Source of the DNA: Cokeromyces recurvatus | Lineage: Eukaryota; Mucoromycota; Mucoromycetes; Mucorales; Mucoraceae | Assembly (NCBI RefSeq): GCF_025118155.1 | Contig: NW_026251389.1 | Span: forward strand, 1,054,001 to 1,118,000 | Direction: 5' to 3' | Length of the DNA: 64,000 bases | Shown here: positions 37,259 to 47,525 of the stretch, in pieces | Numbering within the stretch: the first letter of the stretch is position 1 | How the letters are laid out: each line of letters starts with the position of its first letter | Notes under the pieces: generated by a model | What the model was told of the DNA's origin: nothing | The model's input: the letters and a program-made list of their open reading frames with translations, nothing else | Database searches by the model: none | Position numbers and translations under genes: made by a program

Positions 37259-38862
37259 ATGAAATCGATCATTTGGACTGCAATTACATTATTAACAGCA
37301 ATAAGTATTTCTTCAACTTGTGCATCAGATGTACTCTATTTAAATAGTACAAAAGAATTTGAAAATGCAATTCAACAAAATGATCTTGTATTATTAAAAT
37401 TTTTTGTTCCTTGGTGTCCTCATTCTAAAGCTTTGGAACCTGAATATGAAAAAGCTGCCACTATCCTACGACCAGATAATGTTACCTTATCAGAAATTGA
37501 TTGCTCTATAAATCAAGATATTTGTACAAGATATAATGTTCAGGGTTATCCTACTTTACAAGTTTTTAGGAAAGGACATCCTAGTGATATTTATCCTTTT
37601 GAACGTAATTCAGATAATATAGTTGAATATATGAGAAGGTATTATTTCTATATGTAAATTATGCATATAATAATAATATTTATATGGAGTTTTTTTTTTT
37701 TTTTTTGAAATATAGTCACTTGTCAAATGGTTTGATATATCTAAAAACAAAAGAAGAATTAGAATCACTTAAAAAAAATGAGTCACTTGTAGTTATTGCC
37801 TATCTCACTGAAAATGATACATCAAATATAGAAAAATGGAAAACCTTTTCTGCAGATCTAATTGATGACTTTGCTTTTGGTATTGTTACTGATAAAGTAT
37901 TGATAGATGCTGAGGAAATTCAATCTTTTCCTAGTATTGTTCTTTACAAACGATTTGATAACTTGCGTGACGTCTACAGAGGAGAAATTATAGCTGATCA
38001 AGTGGAAGACTTTATTAAGCTTAATTCAGTACCTTTATTGTCTTCAATTGATCCTTCCAACTTTATGGATTACGTGGATGCAGGTCGTCCACTTGTTTAT
38101 ATCTTTTCTAATTCAGAAGAAATGCACAATGAAATGCATGACTTATTCTTCCCCTTGGCTAAAAAATATAAAGGCATCTTCAGCTTTGTATATATCGATG
38201 CAAGACAATATGCATCACAAGCAGAGTTTTTATCCTTGACAGGTAACAAATGGCCCGCTTTAGCTGTACATAACTTTAAAACAGGCGCTCGATACCCATA
38301 TGATGAAAGTAAAGATTTAAAAGAGAATGATATTATTCAATTCTTGGAATCTGTTCGAAAAGGTCAAGGAAAGCCAGCACTTAAATCACAAGCATATCCT
38401 ATTCGTAAGCCTGATGATGTTGTAAAAGTGGTAGTAGGTAATGATTTTGAAGACATTGTAATGGACAAATCAAAGGATGTACTTTTGGAAATTTATGCAC
38501 CCTGGTGTCGTTATTGTCAAGCCTTAGCCCCTATCTATCAGCAATTAGGTGAAATTATGCAATCTTATAATGCTGAAAAGGAGCATGATATTGTAATTGC
38601 AAAGATGGATGGCACACTTAATGATGTACCTCTTTCTGCTGGCTTCAGTATTAAGGCTTATCCAACAATTAAATTTTTTAAGGCAAACACAAACGAAATT
38701 ATTGATTATGATGGTGAACGTACTTTACACGATCTTGTCAACTTTTTAAACCTTTATTCTACAAAGCAAACTTTAAAGATCGATTTGGAAAGCTTATTAT
38801 CCCAACCTTCTAACATCGATAAAGAAACTTATAGTAGTGTTATACAGCATGATGAATTTTAA
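37259..38862 (+). CDS. PDI1: Protein disulfide isomerase with HDEF C-terminus
   Basis: Two exons (37259-37638, 37716-38862) give 508 aa. A signal peptide covers about residues 1-22 (MKSIIWTAITLLTAISISST). The layout is a-b-b'-a' as in PDI. The first thioredoxin site is WCPHS (Cys53-Pro-His-Ser56), so the second cysteine is lost; the second site is WCRYC (Cys391 and Cys394), a normal CXXC pattern. The protein ends in HDEF, close to the ER retrieval signal HDEL. It should act in the ER lumen in disulfide formation, with only one complete redox site. An N-glycosylation sequon (NST) lies near residue 29. The GT-AG intron is 77 bp and contains a T tract. Confidence 0.93.
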
Positions 38863-39038
38863 TTACTTTTCTTTATTGAATGAAATAAAGAAATGGGTTA
38901 AATATAGATACAACAAGAAAAAGAATATGCTCTATTTTTTTTTTTTTTTGTAAAGGTGAAAGCAGATTACATAATATTCTTATAGAATGACAGACTATAA
39001 CTTATATTGTTAACTGCCGAGTCATTATGTCAAATGTA

Positions 39039-39552
39039 TTAATGCGATTTTCTATTTTTAATGGTAATATAGCCTATATAATTTAATATATAATTTAATA
39101 AATAATAATGAAAGAAGAAAAAAAAGCTTTGACATCTTACCATCAAATGCAACATTATCTAAATCAGTACCAACTTCAATTACATAATCCTTTCGAGGAG
39201 GGATGTTACATGGTATTTTCCATTGGTGGAATCCTAAGCCTAAGGAAACTTTCTTAGCTATAACATTACAAATCGTCAAATTATCTCGACTTCCATAACT
39301 GAGTGCAATTGTAACGTATGGAGGTTGGACCTCACTTTTTAATTCATTTTGCCTACAATAAAGGATAAGCTATAAGATACTTTTTTTTTTAGTCATATAT
39401 TATCAGGGGAAAAAAAAATACCATTCAATTAATACATTATCACCTGCGCTGAAAACACTTCCTGGTTTAGGATAAGTTATGTATAGTGATTGACATAAAA
39501 CTAAACTCGTTAAGCAGCAGAAAATTGATAATAGTGTATATAAAAACTTCAT
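39039..39552 (-). CDS. Small secreted KRE9/KNH1-like protein
   Basis: Three exons (39552-39422, 39352-39141, 39073-39039) encode 125 aa. A hydrophobic signal peptide (MKFLYTLLSIFCCLTSLVLC) is followed by SLYITYPKPGSVFSAGD and NVLIEW, the start of the KRE9/KNH1 N-terminal Ig-like domain (PF10342 type: I-P-G-W-pattern), and the end motif DNVAFDGYITIKN corresponds to the family SGYFTI strand. No Ser/Thr-rich stalk or GPI signal follows, so it is a free secreted, single-domain form. The last exon has only 35 coding bases and was placed from that motif. The family is linked to beta-1,6-glucan and the cell surface. It converges with PDI (176 bp). Confidence 0.78.
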
Positions 39553-41605
39553 TTTAATAAAGGGAAGGTATAAATGTTAAAAAAGAAAAAAGAAAAAGAA
39601 AAGAAAAGAAAGAGAAACCAGCAGAAGAATAAATTAGGCAAATTCATTTATAGATATTATTAACAGATCAGGCCTCCTCCTTTGTTGTTTCTTTTTGGAA
39701 TATTAACCACAAGTGTGTTAATAACTATTATCTTTAAAATTCAGTCTATTTACTAGCAATATTTAATTTTATACCTGCTGTCTTTTTTTAATTATTTTCT
39801 TTAAAGAAAAATCATCTTGATGCTCTTCTTCTTTTTTTCACTCCTATACTTTTTTTTTTTTTTTCAATATAAAGAGTAATAAAATAATTCGTTGTTTATT
39901 AATTGCCTTTGTCTGTTTCTTTTTTTACTTCAAATATTTAATTATGTTTCATTTAATCTGGGTTTGACATTTTATATTAGAAAAGGCAATAATGGAATAT
40001 TTGTGAAGTTTGTTGAGCCACATAAGCATTAAAAGAGCAATTAAATTATTAACACTAAGCTAAAAAAAAGCCAACTTACATCTCTTTGTTCTTTTATTTC
40101 TATCCATGTTTAATAAAAAGCTCAAATTTTAAAAAAAGTCGGTTTCATGCTATTAAATGCCACATGTTAACATGGTAAATTTAGTATCATGATAATTTTT
40201 ATGATAAAGCTCTATTATTAATCTTCCCCACTCATAAATGGCTTTTAGCCTTTATATACTTTGCAGAGTTGTACAAAGATAAGCTTTTTTTTTATATAAA
40301 GAAAATAATCAGCATTAATATCTGATAAGGAAGTTGTATCTAATACAGAAAAAAATTTTTTTTCAAACATAAATATAAAGGAATCTATAAAATATTTATT
40401 ATTATAATTATTACGTTGGCAAGAATAAATATGGCTTAGGGAGCTTATTATTACATTCTTTATTGTTATAAGTATTTTAGATATAGTTCCTTTGCACAAA
40501 GATCATCATTATAAATACAATCTTAATTACTTGGTAGAGTAGCACAGCAGTAACTTAAATAAGCATATATTAAAAGATATAAGAAATTCAGAATTCTAAA
40601 TAAATACAACAAATATAATAACAGTTTTATTTAAATATATAGCTTATTTTCTCTTTATAGAATTATTTAAAGAAGTACTACGTATTTTTTCCTGGCTACT
40701 CCAAGCATGTTTATTTGATACTAATAGGATTAACCGCGTAAAAGCAAAAATAATACTACTAATTTCAAAAGTTTTATTTTCAAAATTATCAGTTATACTT
40801 TTTTTTTTCTTTTATCACACCTCAACTATCAAATAATAAATATCGTCTACACAACTTGATAAAAAATGTTGAATTAAAAATGGTGTATATACAATATTTA
40901 AGTGATGATGGCAGACTATTGTTTAGTAAGTATAGCCCCCCCCAATGCTGTTTAAAAGGACGTTTTATATGCTTCATTTATCACTTCTTATTTTATCTAA
41001 ATAAGCTACTATCTATTCCAATAAGACATGTAATAATTTTATTCCAAGAATAAAGAATAGATGTTATTATAAAGCCAAAAAAAATAAAATTTTGATGCTA
41101 TAAAAAAAAATCCTTTTATATAATATTTGTATGTTAATGATGTAAGAATATTGTGTTGATGATCTAAACAGAAATAATTAAAAGTGGCGTTTCATAAGGG
41201 AATAATCTCCTGCAGAGGAATACAGGCAGCAAATTATTTTAAAAACTCTACCCGAAAAAAAAAATAGTGTCAAGAAATTAAAGCAAGGTAAAATCTCTCC
41301 TTTATTCAAAAGTAATAATACAATTCCTTTAAATACAGTCATTCCACTCTCAATCTGTACATATATCGAAAATGTTAGTGTAAGTTGTAAATTCATATTC
41401 GCATAAAAAATAATAAAGAGAGTATAATATGATATGAACTTTACGCGTAATGAAAAGGATCATATAAGATATACAGCATAGTGCACGATATAACAACATA
41501 AAAACTCGATATAAAATGCTAGTATATATTTATATAGAGAAATAATGAAGAATGGATAGATATATTTAATTAACATATAAAATATTTTCTGTTTGAAGAT
41601 ATAAA
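39553..41605. other. Intergenic AT-rich region
   Basis: About 2 kb with no gene I can support. A T-rich block and A/T tracts are frequent; short frames at 40245-40499 and 40856-41053 have no domain. The KRE9-like promoter lies at its left end. Confidence 0.5.
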
Positions 41606-41956
41606 TCATTTTTTGAATGACAGGGACGGTGTTAGACTTTTTGGTTTTTTAATGTTGATAATTCGGTGAAGATCTGGTATATCTAGATTGGGATTTCTTT
41701 TCCCGGCTCTATCTTGAATTTCAACATAAATATCTCTGCTGCAAATCATGACTTGCTTTAATTTATCGAACGAACTCAGTAAGAGTGAAAGTTGACCGAT
41801 ATATGTTGCTGTTTCAAATGAATAAAGCTCAACCATTAAGTATAAGTTGTCCACAGAAACGAAGAGATAAAACGAAACATAAAAACCTACATCATGAGAA
41901 AAAGGTGTAGTAGAATTGTAAGAAAGTTTAGAAATGATTTGACCTTTCTCATCAGC
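41606..41956 (-). CDS. Uncharacterised open frame next to a solo LTR
   Basis: A stop-free frame of 116 codons (41956-41606), longer than the ATG-based version from 41854. It reads like a real globular segment (DEKGQIISKLSYNSTTPFSH, then VDNLYLMVELYSFETATYIG) and ends in a basic tail. The frame opens just 30 bp from a solo LTR at 41987-42699, and the same frame continues upstream of a single TAA toward the LTR edge. It may be the 3' exon of a gene split by that insertion, or an old transposon fragment. I do not recognise the family. Confidence 0.3.
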   Translation of the reverse strand, partial: ADEKGQIISKLSYNSTTPFSHDVGFYVSFYLFVSVDNLYLMVELYSFETATYIGQLSLLLSSFDKLKQVMICSRDIYVEIQDRAGKRNPNLDIPDLHRIINIKKPKSLTPSLSFKK

Positions 41957-41986
41957 TTATAAACTCTTACCAACAACTTGCACTGC

Positions 41987-42699
41987 TGTTTTGACAGCAA
42001 AAAGTTAAAGAAAGAGAAAAAACAAAAGACAAGTCTGTGAAAACTTCGCGTAGTTTTTTTATTAAGAAAAAAATACAAAAATTGTACAAGGAAAAATTAT
42101 GTGAAAATGTAAAGGGTTATTTATATGTTTTTGCAAGGTAAGTGATATTAATAGAACTATGATTTGGATAAGCAAATATTGCTATAATAAAGCATTAGTC
42201 ATAAATATTTTCTCCGAATAATTCTGCCTACAATAAAATCTATTTTTATTCTTTTCTGCCTGAGCTGTCGCAGTTACTAAAAATATTAAATTATTGTTTC
42301 TGGGGTAAGCGACGCGTCAATATTAATTCACAGTGAATATGTCAGCTATAGCAATACCAATTATTTATATGCTACTATTATTATTATCCTATAAGATATT
42401 ATTACATAACAATATTTATCTTTATAGCTGTCTATATAATATGTATGACTTATAAATAATTATGTAATTGAATATAACAGTCATAATCCTATTGAATTAT
42501 TATTATTACATAATATAATGTATATAGTTATTTTTAATGCTCGAATACTCAAACAATGACTATTATCAAACTGAGAGTAGAATGAATATTATGCTGTGAA
42601 GTTCAACATACTAGTCTTATTTGAATAGCATCCTTATTATGTAATAAACGATAGTTTATTTCTATTAACTTAGTTGTAAGAACGATAACAATCTTAACA
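41987..42699 (+). mobile_element. Solo LTR, family A (copy 1)
   Basis: 713 bp beginning TGTTTTGACAGC and ending CTTAACA, so it has the TG...CA termini of an LTR. It is the inverted counterpart of 46810-47525, roughly 90% alike over the full length by eye. The flanks ACTGC and ATTAC are not an exact 5-bp duplication. No internal coding region adjoins it. Confidence 0.8.
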
Positions 42700-42795
42700 A
42701 TTACGTCATATTATTCAAGCAATATGATTGGCTAAACGGGTGAAAGGCAAAATTTTTGCGTATATGTTAACACTGTCTCACATGTTTCAAAATCA

Positions 42796-43166
42796 TGATA
42801 AGTAAATACTTATGTGAAAGGAAAATTAAGGAAGGTTCGAATCCTTAAGTGTTTTGTTAGTCTGCAAGAAAATATTTTTATTTTTATGTTTTTATTTTCT
42901 TTTATTTAAAATATAAATCCTTGTTCCAAAAGTTCTTTTCTTCTCAAAAATTAATTACTGTTCAAAAGTCGTCTCTTTTTTTTTTTATCAAAATATTCTT
43001 CATTATATATTCATTTTTAAGACAGGGATAACCCCACGAAGATAAATAGATATTTAAAGTCCGTCCAAGCAAATATTATGTAATACCTGGCTTATCTAAG
43101 AGAATTCCTATATTCTGATTGGCTGAAATTTTGAGATTATAACTAAATCTACCACAACACGTAACA
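42796..43166 (-). repeat. 3' LTR of element 1
   Basis: 371 bp; on the minus strand it starts TGTTACGTG and ends TACTTATCA. It matches 49492-49862 nearly base for base. It contains GGTTCGAATCC at 42834-42844 (plus strand). Confidence 0.93.
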
Positions 43167-43180
43167 AACCTCCCCCACTT
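43167..43180 (-). other. Polypurine tract of element 1
   Basis: On the minus strand the sequence AAGTGGGGGAGGTT directly precedes the 3' LTR, the position and composition expected for the plus-strand primer. Confidence 0.8.
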
Positions 43181-43190
43181 AATCAAAATT

Positions 43191-44552
43191 TCAGCTTCTT
43201 GCTAACCATTCTTCGACTAATTGATATTTCTTAGCTTCTCTTACACAAGGTACCATTCTTGAGTGTTCTCTATAGGGTAAAAGATAATTTCCATTGACAG
43301 CACCATCTAATCTTCTAGAATTAGGACCCATAAGATGATATGTTGAATTTTTGTTAACCTTAACTACGACCATAGGACCAATCCATTTTTCAGCAAATTT
43401 ATCCTGAGGGACGTGATTTTTCAATAAGACCTTATCTCCCACCTTGAACTGCATAGTTTCAGTTATTTCTTTATCATATCTTGCTTTCATCTTTTCTTTC
43501 TTTTTCATTGAATTTGCAACCGCTTCTTCTCTTAATAATTTCATAACATTTGATATTTCTAATGACCTACGTTTGATTTCTTCATGAATTTGACCTTCTA
43601 CATAATCATATTTAGGAGGAGACCACAAACTAGGTGTTCTTATTTCATAACCATATAATAGCATTGAAGGAGTATATCCTGTCGAATCATTGACCATAGT
43701 GCGTAAACAGAATAAAGCATTATTAACATAAGCATCCCAAGGTTTCTTAATTTTATCATCCATTCTAATTTTTGCTATAGTTTGTACTAAGGTTTGATTC
43801 AATCTTTCCACTAATCCATTTGATTGAGGTCGATAAGCTGTAGTTGTTAAATGTCTACATTCTAATTTCTTTAATATAAAATCAATATAATCCGCCTTGA
43901 AAGAAGAACCACGATCAGTCAATAAATATGTAGGTACACCATGAAATTGGAAAACATGATTATTAAGAAATTCTTCAGCAGTTTTAGCAGTAATGTCCTT
44001 ACATGGAGCAGCAATAGGCCAACGTGTTAAATAATCAATACAAACTAACATAAAACGATTGCCAGTAGGAGTAGTATCCATTGGTCCAACGGCATCTAAT
44101 CCAATCATGAAAAATGGTCGTGACGGGGTCGGTATTGGTTTCATTTTGACAGTTCTTTTTCTTGGTACAATCTTTCGTTTTTGACAAACATCACAAGCTC
44201 TAACTATATCGACTATCTTTTGATACATATTTTTACCTTCATATGATACAGATAGGCGTTCCCAAGTATTCTTTATCCCAAAGTGACCTTCACGATGCAC
44301 CTTTGAAATTATATCTTCAATGTTTGCTTCATGTAAAATTTCCCTACCCATAGTATATTCAGTTGAACCATTAGAAGTATCAATAGGAATTTTTCTATAG
44401 AGTTTCCCTTTATGAGCCAAATATTTTCTGGACTTGTTATAAATTCTTTTCTTGTTAACTGTATCAGAGTTTATAGGATATGTTCCCCGAGTGATATATA
44501 AATAAATTGCAACGTATAATGGATATTCCATGAGAGTATCTTGTGTATTCAA
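43191..44552 (-). CDS. Integrase of element 1
   Basis: 453 aa. The N-terminal zinc-binding part shows VHREGHFG and CDVCQ (HHCC). The catalytic core shows GLDAVGPM, LTDRGSSF and NGLVERLNQTL, giving the D, D, E triad. A GPF-like KVGDKVLL and WIGPMVVVKV segment follows, as is usual in Ty3/Gypsy integrases. No chromodomain is seen, unlike element 2. The frame differs from the RT/RNase H frame because of the intervening A-rich tract. The ATG at 44552 is only the first Met; the protein would normally be cleaved from pol. Confidence 0.9.
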   Translation of the reverse strand: MNTQDTLMEYPLYVAIYLYITRGTYPINSDTVNKKRIYNKSRKYLAHKGKLYRKIPIDTSNGSTEYTMGREILHEANIEDIISKVHREGHFGIKNTWERLSVSYEGKNMYQKIVDIVRACDVCQKRKIVPRKRTVKMKPIPTPSRPFFMIGLDAVGPMDTTPTGNRFMLVCIDYLTRWPIAAPCKDITAKTAEEFLNNHVFQFHGVPTYLLTDRGSSFKADYIDFILKKLECRHLTTTAYRPQSNGLVERLNQTLVQTIAKIRMDDKIKKPWDAYVNNALFCLRTMVNDSTGYTPSMLLYGYEIRTPSLWSPPKYDYVEGQIHEEIKRRSLEISNVMKLLREEAVANSMKKKEKMKARYDKEITETMQFKVGDKVLLKNHVPQDKFAEKWIGPMVVVKVNKNSTYHLMGPNSRRLDGAVNGNYLLPYREHSRMVPCVREAKKYQLVEEWLARS

Positions 44553-44605
44553 AAGTAAGTTTAACAGATCTTGATATATTTTTTGTTTTGATAGAATCAG
44601 AATAA

Positions 44606-44822
44606 CTATTTTTTTTTTTTTTTTTTTGATGAGAGACTACTATTATATTTTCCTTTTCCTATATTATAAATATTTATATTATTTTTATGTTAATGAATCA
44701 ATTCAATTTTTTTTTTCTTTTTTTCTTTTTTTTTTTTTTTTTTTTTATATTTTTTTTTTTTTTTATATTTTTTTTTTTTTATATTTTTTTTTTTCTTTTT
44801 TTTTATTTTTTTTTTTTTTATA
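44606..44822. repeat. T/A-rich low-complexity tract inside pol
   Basis: About 215 bp of T runs (plus strand) broken by single A, C or TA units, between RNase H and integrase of element 1. It supplies the stop that ends the RT/RNase H frame and shifts the frame. The shadow frames on the plus strand are poly-Phe artefacts. Confidence 0.85.
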
Positions 44823-44826
44823 TATA

Positions 44827-46809
44827 TTATTTACTACAGAGACGAGAGAGTACATCTGCAGGATTCTTCTTTCCTGGTTTATGCTTGATAGTATAATTAT
44901 ATTCCATTAGAGCTGCTGCCCATCGACTGACCTTAGGATTAGCCTTATCATTGTTTAGTATGAAGCTGACGGCAGAATTATCAGTATATAGTATAAATCG
45001 TTTGTTACCAGCCAAATAGTGTCGAAAATAACGAATTCCCCAAACGACAGCATAGGCTTCAGCGTGTACTGAATCCCAATTACGTTGAGATTGACTTAAG
45101 CACTTAGATGCATATGCTATGACTTGTTCACCTTCTTCACTACCATCAGGAGATTGAGCAAGAATAGCACCCAAACCAATTCCAGAAGCATCAGTAGTTA
45201 ATATTTGAATTTGATTTCTATCAGGATAAGCTAATATTGGTGGATTTGTTAACATAATTTTCACTTTATTTAAGGCTTCTTCTTGTTCGCTCCCCCACTT
45301 GAATTGACAATTCTTCTTTAATAATTTAGTAATTGGTTCCATTAGGTCTGCATAGTTAGGAATATATCTTCTGTAGTAATTGGTAGTACCTAAGAGGGAT
45401 CGAACTTCACTAGTATCAGAAGGAGATTTTAATTTCAAAATTTTAGAAACATTCGTATTAGAAGGAGCAACACCTTTAGCGGAAACTTCATGTCCTAAAT
45501 ATTCTACCTTATCTTGCAAGAAATGACATTTTGAGAGCTTAAGTCTGAGATTGGCAGAGTTACATACTTCAAAAACCTTCTGGAGATGTACCAAATGTTC
45601 TTGTACATTGCTAGAATATATAATAATGTCATCAACGAAAACTAAGACAAATTTACCAATATAAGGATTTAATAACGAAGTCATCATTCTTTGATATGTA
45701 TCTGTAGCAGTAGCCAAACCAAAAGGCATAACCAAAAATTCATAAGTTCCCATCTTTGTTATAAAACCAGTCTTCTCAATTGATTCTTCTGCTAGGGGTA
45801 CTTGCCAGTAGCCAGAAGCCGCATCCAAAGTAGTAAATACCTTAGCCTCTCCAAAAGAGTCTAATAATTCATTGATGTGAGGTAGAGGAAATGCAGTCTT
45901 TTTGGTGTTTTTATTCAGTTTACGGAAGTCAACTACTAAACGCAAACCTTTATCTTTCTTTTGAACAAAAAATATTGGACTTGTCCATTTTCCTTTAGAT
46001 GGTCTTATTAAACCATTATTTAACATATCTTGCAATTCTTGACGTAAATGTTCATCTTCTTCCCAAGTAAGTCTGTAAGGTTTTGTTCTTATTGTTAAAT
46101 TGGGATCTTCAAGTTCTATTACATGTGCATAAGTGGAGTCTACCCTTCCTAGACCAGAATTTTCAGCAAAACAATGACTATATTTTTCCAATAATAGTCG
46201 GATAGGTTCAGGTATTTCATTTCCTTCTTTTTCCTTCTTTTCGACTTGTAAATTTTCATAATTCTTGTCAACTTCATCATTTATACCTGGTATTTCATCA
46301 CTATAACTTGTTAGTTGAGCTGGTACTTTAGATATTTCTTGACCCGTATCATTTATCTTTAAGGTGCATATTTCTATTTGATCTTCTGGTACATTAACTT
46401 TGTTTGATACACGTATGCTCACAGAGTATATATCACAAGTAGGAGTTTCATCATTAATAGTACTGGATCCTTGTAGATAAACTGATCTTCCATTTTTAGT
46501 GGGAATTTCAATAATACCTTCTTTCAGATCCTGCTTGATACCATAGTTACGGAACCATGTCATACCCAAGATAAAAGTATCCGGTTCACAGTCATCACTA
46601 ATGACCATATGCTCGGGACGTAATTTTCCAGCAACTCGAACAGGGACATTAATAGTTACATCAGATCTTTTATTATTGCTGCAACAATGATTGGAATCCT
46701 TCTTACAATCAATACTTGCAATAGGTAGAGAATCACCATTAGGTAACAGCTTTAATTCTTGAGCTAACTTTCTTGAGATAAGAGAAACAGCTGCACCAGA
46801 GTCAAACAC
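44827..46809 (-). CDS. Protease, reverse transcriptase and RNase H of element 1
   Basis: 660 codons. The protease active site FDSGAAVS lies at the very start; the RT part shows LVVDFRKLNKNT, LDAASGYWQVPL, MPFGLATATDTYQ and the catalytic FVDDIIIYSS; the RNase H part shows TDASGIGLGAIL, EAYAVVWGIRYFRHYL and LYTDNSAVSFIL. The 5' end is artificial: the frame is entered from the edge of the 716-bp solo LTR at 46810-47525, and the codons for the protease join the upstream frame on the other side of that insertion. It ends in SRLCSK at the A-rich tract. Confidence 0.93.
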   Translation of the reverse strand: MFDSGAAVSLISRKLAQELKLLPNGDSLPIASIDCKKDSNHCCSNNKRSDVTINVPVRVAGKLRPEHMVISDDCEPDTFILGMTWFRNYGIKQDLKEGIIEIPTKNGRSVYLQGSSTINDETPTCDIYSVSIRVSNKVNVPEDQIEICTLKINDTGQEISKVPAQLTSYSDEIPGINDEVDKNYENLQVEKKEKEGNEIPEPIRLLLEKYSHCFAENSGLGRVDSTYAHVIELEDPNLTIRTKPYRLTWEEDEHLRQELQDMLNNGLIRPSKGKWTSPIFFVQKKDKGLRLVVDFRKLNKNTKKTAFPLPHINELLDSFGEAKVFTTLDAASGYWQVPLAEESIEKTGFITKMGTYEFLVMPFGLATATDTYQRMMTSLLNPYIGKFVLVFVDDIIIYSSNVQEHLVHLQKVFEVCNSANLRLKLSKCHFLQDKVEYLGHEVSAKGVAPSNTNVSKILKLKSPSDTSEVRSLLGTTNYYRRYIPNYADLMEPITKLLKKNCQFKWGSEQEEALNKVKIMLTNPPILAYPDRNQIQILTTDASGIGLGAILAQSPDGSEEGEQVIAYASKCLSQSQRNWDSVHAEAYAVVWGIRYFRHYLAGNKRFILYTDNSAVSFILNNDKANPKVSRWAAALMEYNYTIKHKPGKKNPADVLSRLCSK

Positions 46810-47525
46810 TGTTGTGATTGTAGTAGCCTTTATAATTAAGTTAATAGAAATAAACCATCATTTATTACGTAATAAAGAGGTTATTCAAATTAAACTAATA
46901 TATCGCGCTTCACAGCACAATATTCATTCTATTCTCAGTTTTGATAATAGTCATTGTTTGAGTATTCGAGCATTAAAAATAATTACATACATTATATTAT
47001 GTAATAATAATAATTCAATAGGATTATGACTGTTATATTCAATTACATAATTATTTATAAGTCATACATATTATATATAGATAGCTATAAAGATAAATAT
47101 TGTTATGTAATAATATCTTATAGGATAATAATAATAGTAGCATATAAATAATTGGTATTGTTATAGCTGACATATTCACTGTGAATTAATATTGACGCGT
47201 CGCTTACCCCAGAAATAATAATTTAATATTTTTAGTAACAGCGACAGCTCAGGCAGAAAAGAATAAAAATAGATCTTATTGTAGGCAGAATTATTCGGAG
47301 AAAATATTTATGACTAATGCTTTATTATAGCAATATTTGCTTATCCAAATCATAGTTCTATTAATATCACTTACCTTGCAAAAACATATAAATAACCCTT
47401 TACATTTTCACATAATTTTTCCTTGTACAATTTTTGTATTTTTTTCTTAATAAAAAACTACACGAAGTTTTCACAGACTTGTCTTTTGTCTTTTCCTCTT
47501 TCTTTAACTTTTTGCTATCAAAACA
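46810..47525 (-). mobile_element. Solo LTR, family A (copy 2), inserted in pol
   Basis: 716 bp starting TGTTTTGATAGC and ending TCACAACA on the minus strand. The same 5-bp sequence, GTGTT on the minus strand (AACAC, 46805-46809 and 47526-47530 on plus), flanks it as a perfect target-site duplication. It interrupts the frame between an upstream Asn-Thr-Val and the protease Phe-Asp-Ser-Gly, and its 721 added bases shift the frame by one, which accounts exactly for the change in frame of the downstream open region. Confidence 0.92.

Noticed and set aside
44626..44910. Poly-Phe membrane-like frames on the plus strand
   Set aside because: They come from the T-rich tract inside pol of element 1.
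41987..47525. The long inverted pair as termini of one large DNA transposon
   Set aside because: Each copy has LTR-type TG...CA ends, and one has its own 5-bp duplication inside a retrotransposon frame, so they are two separate LTR insertions.
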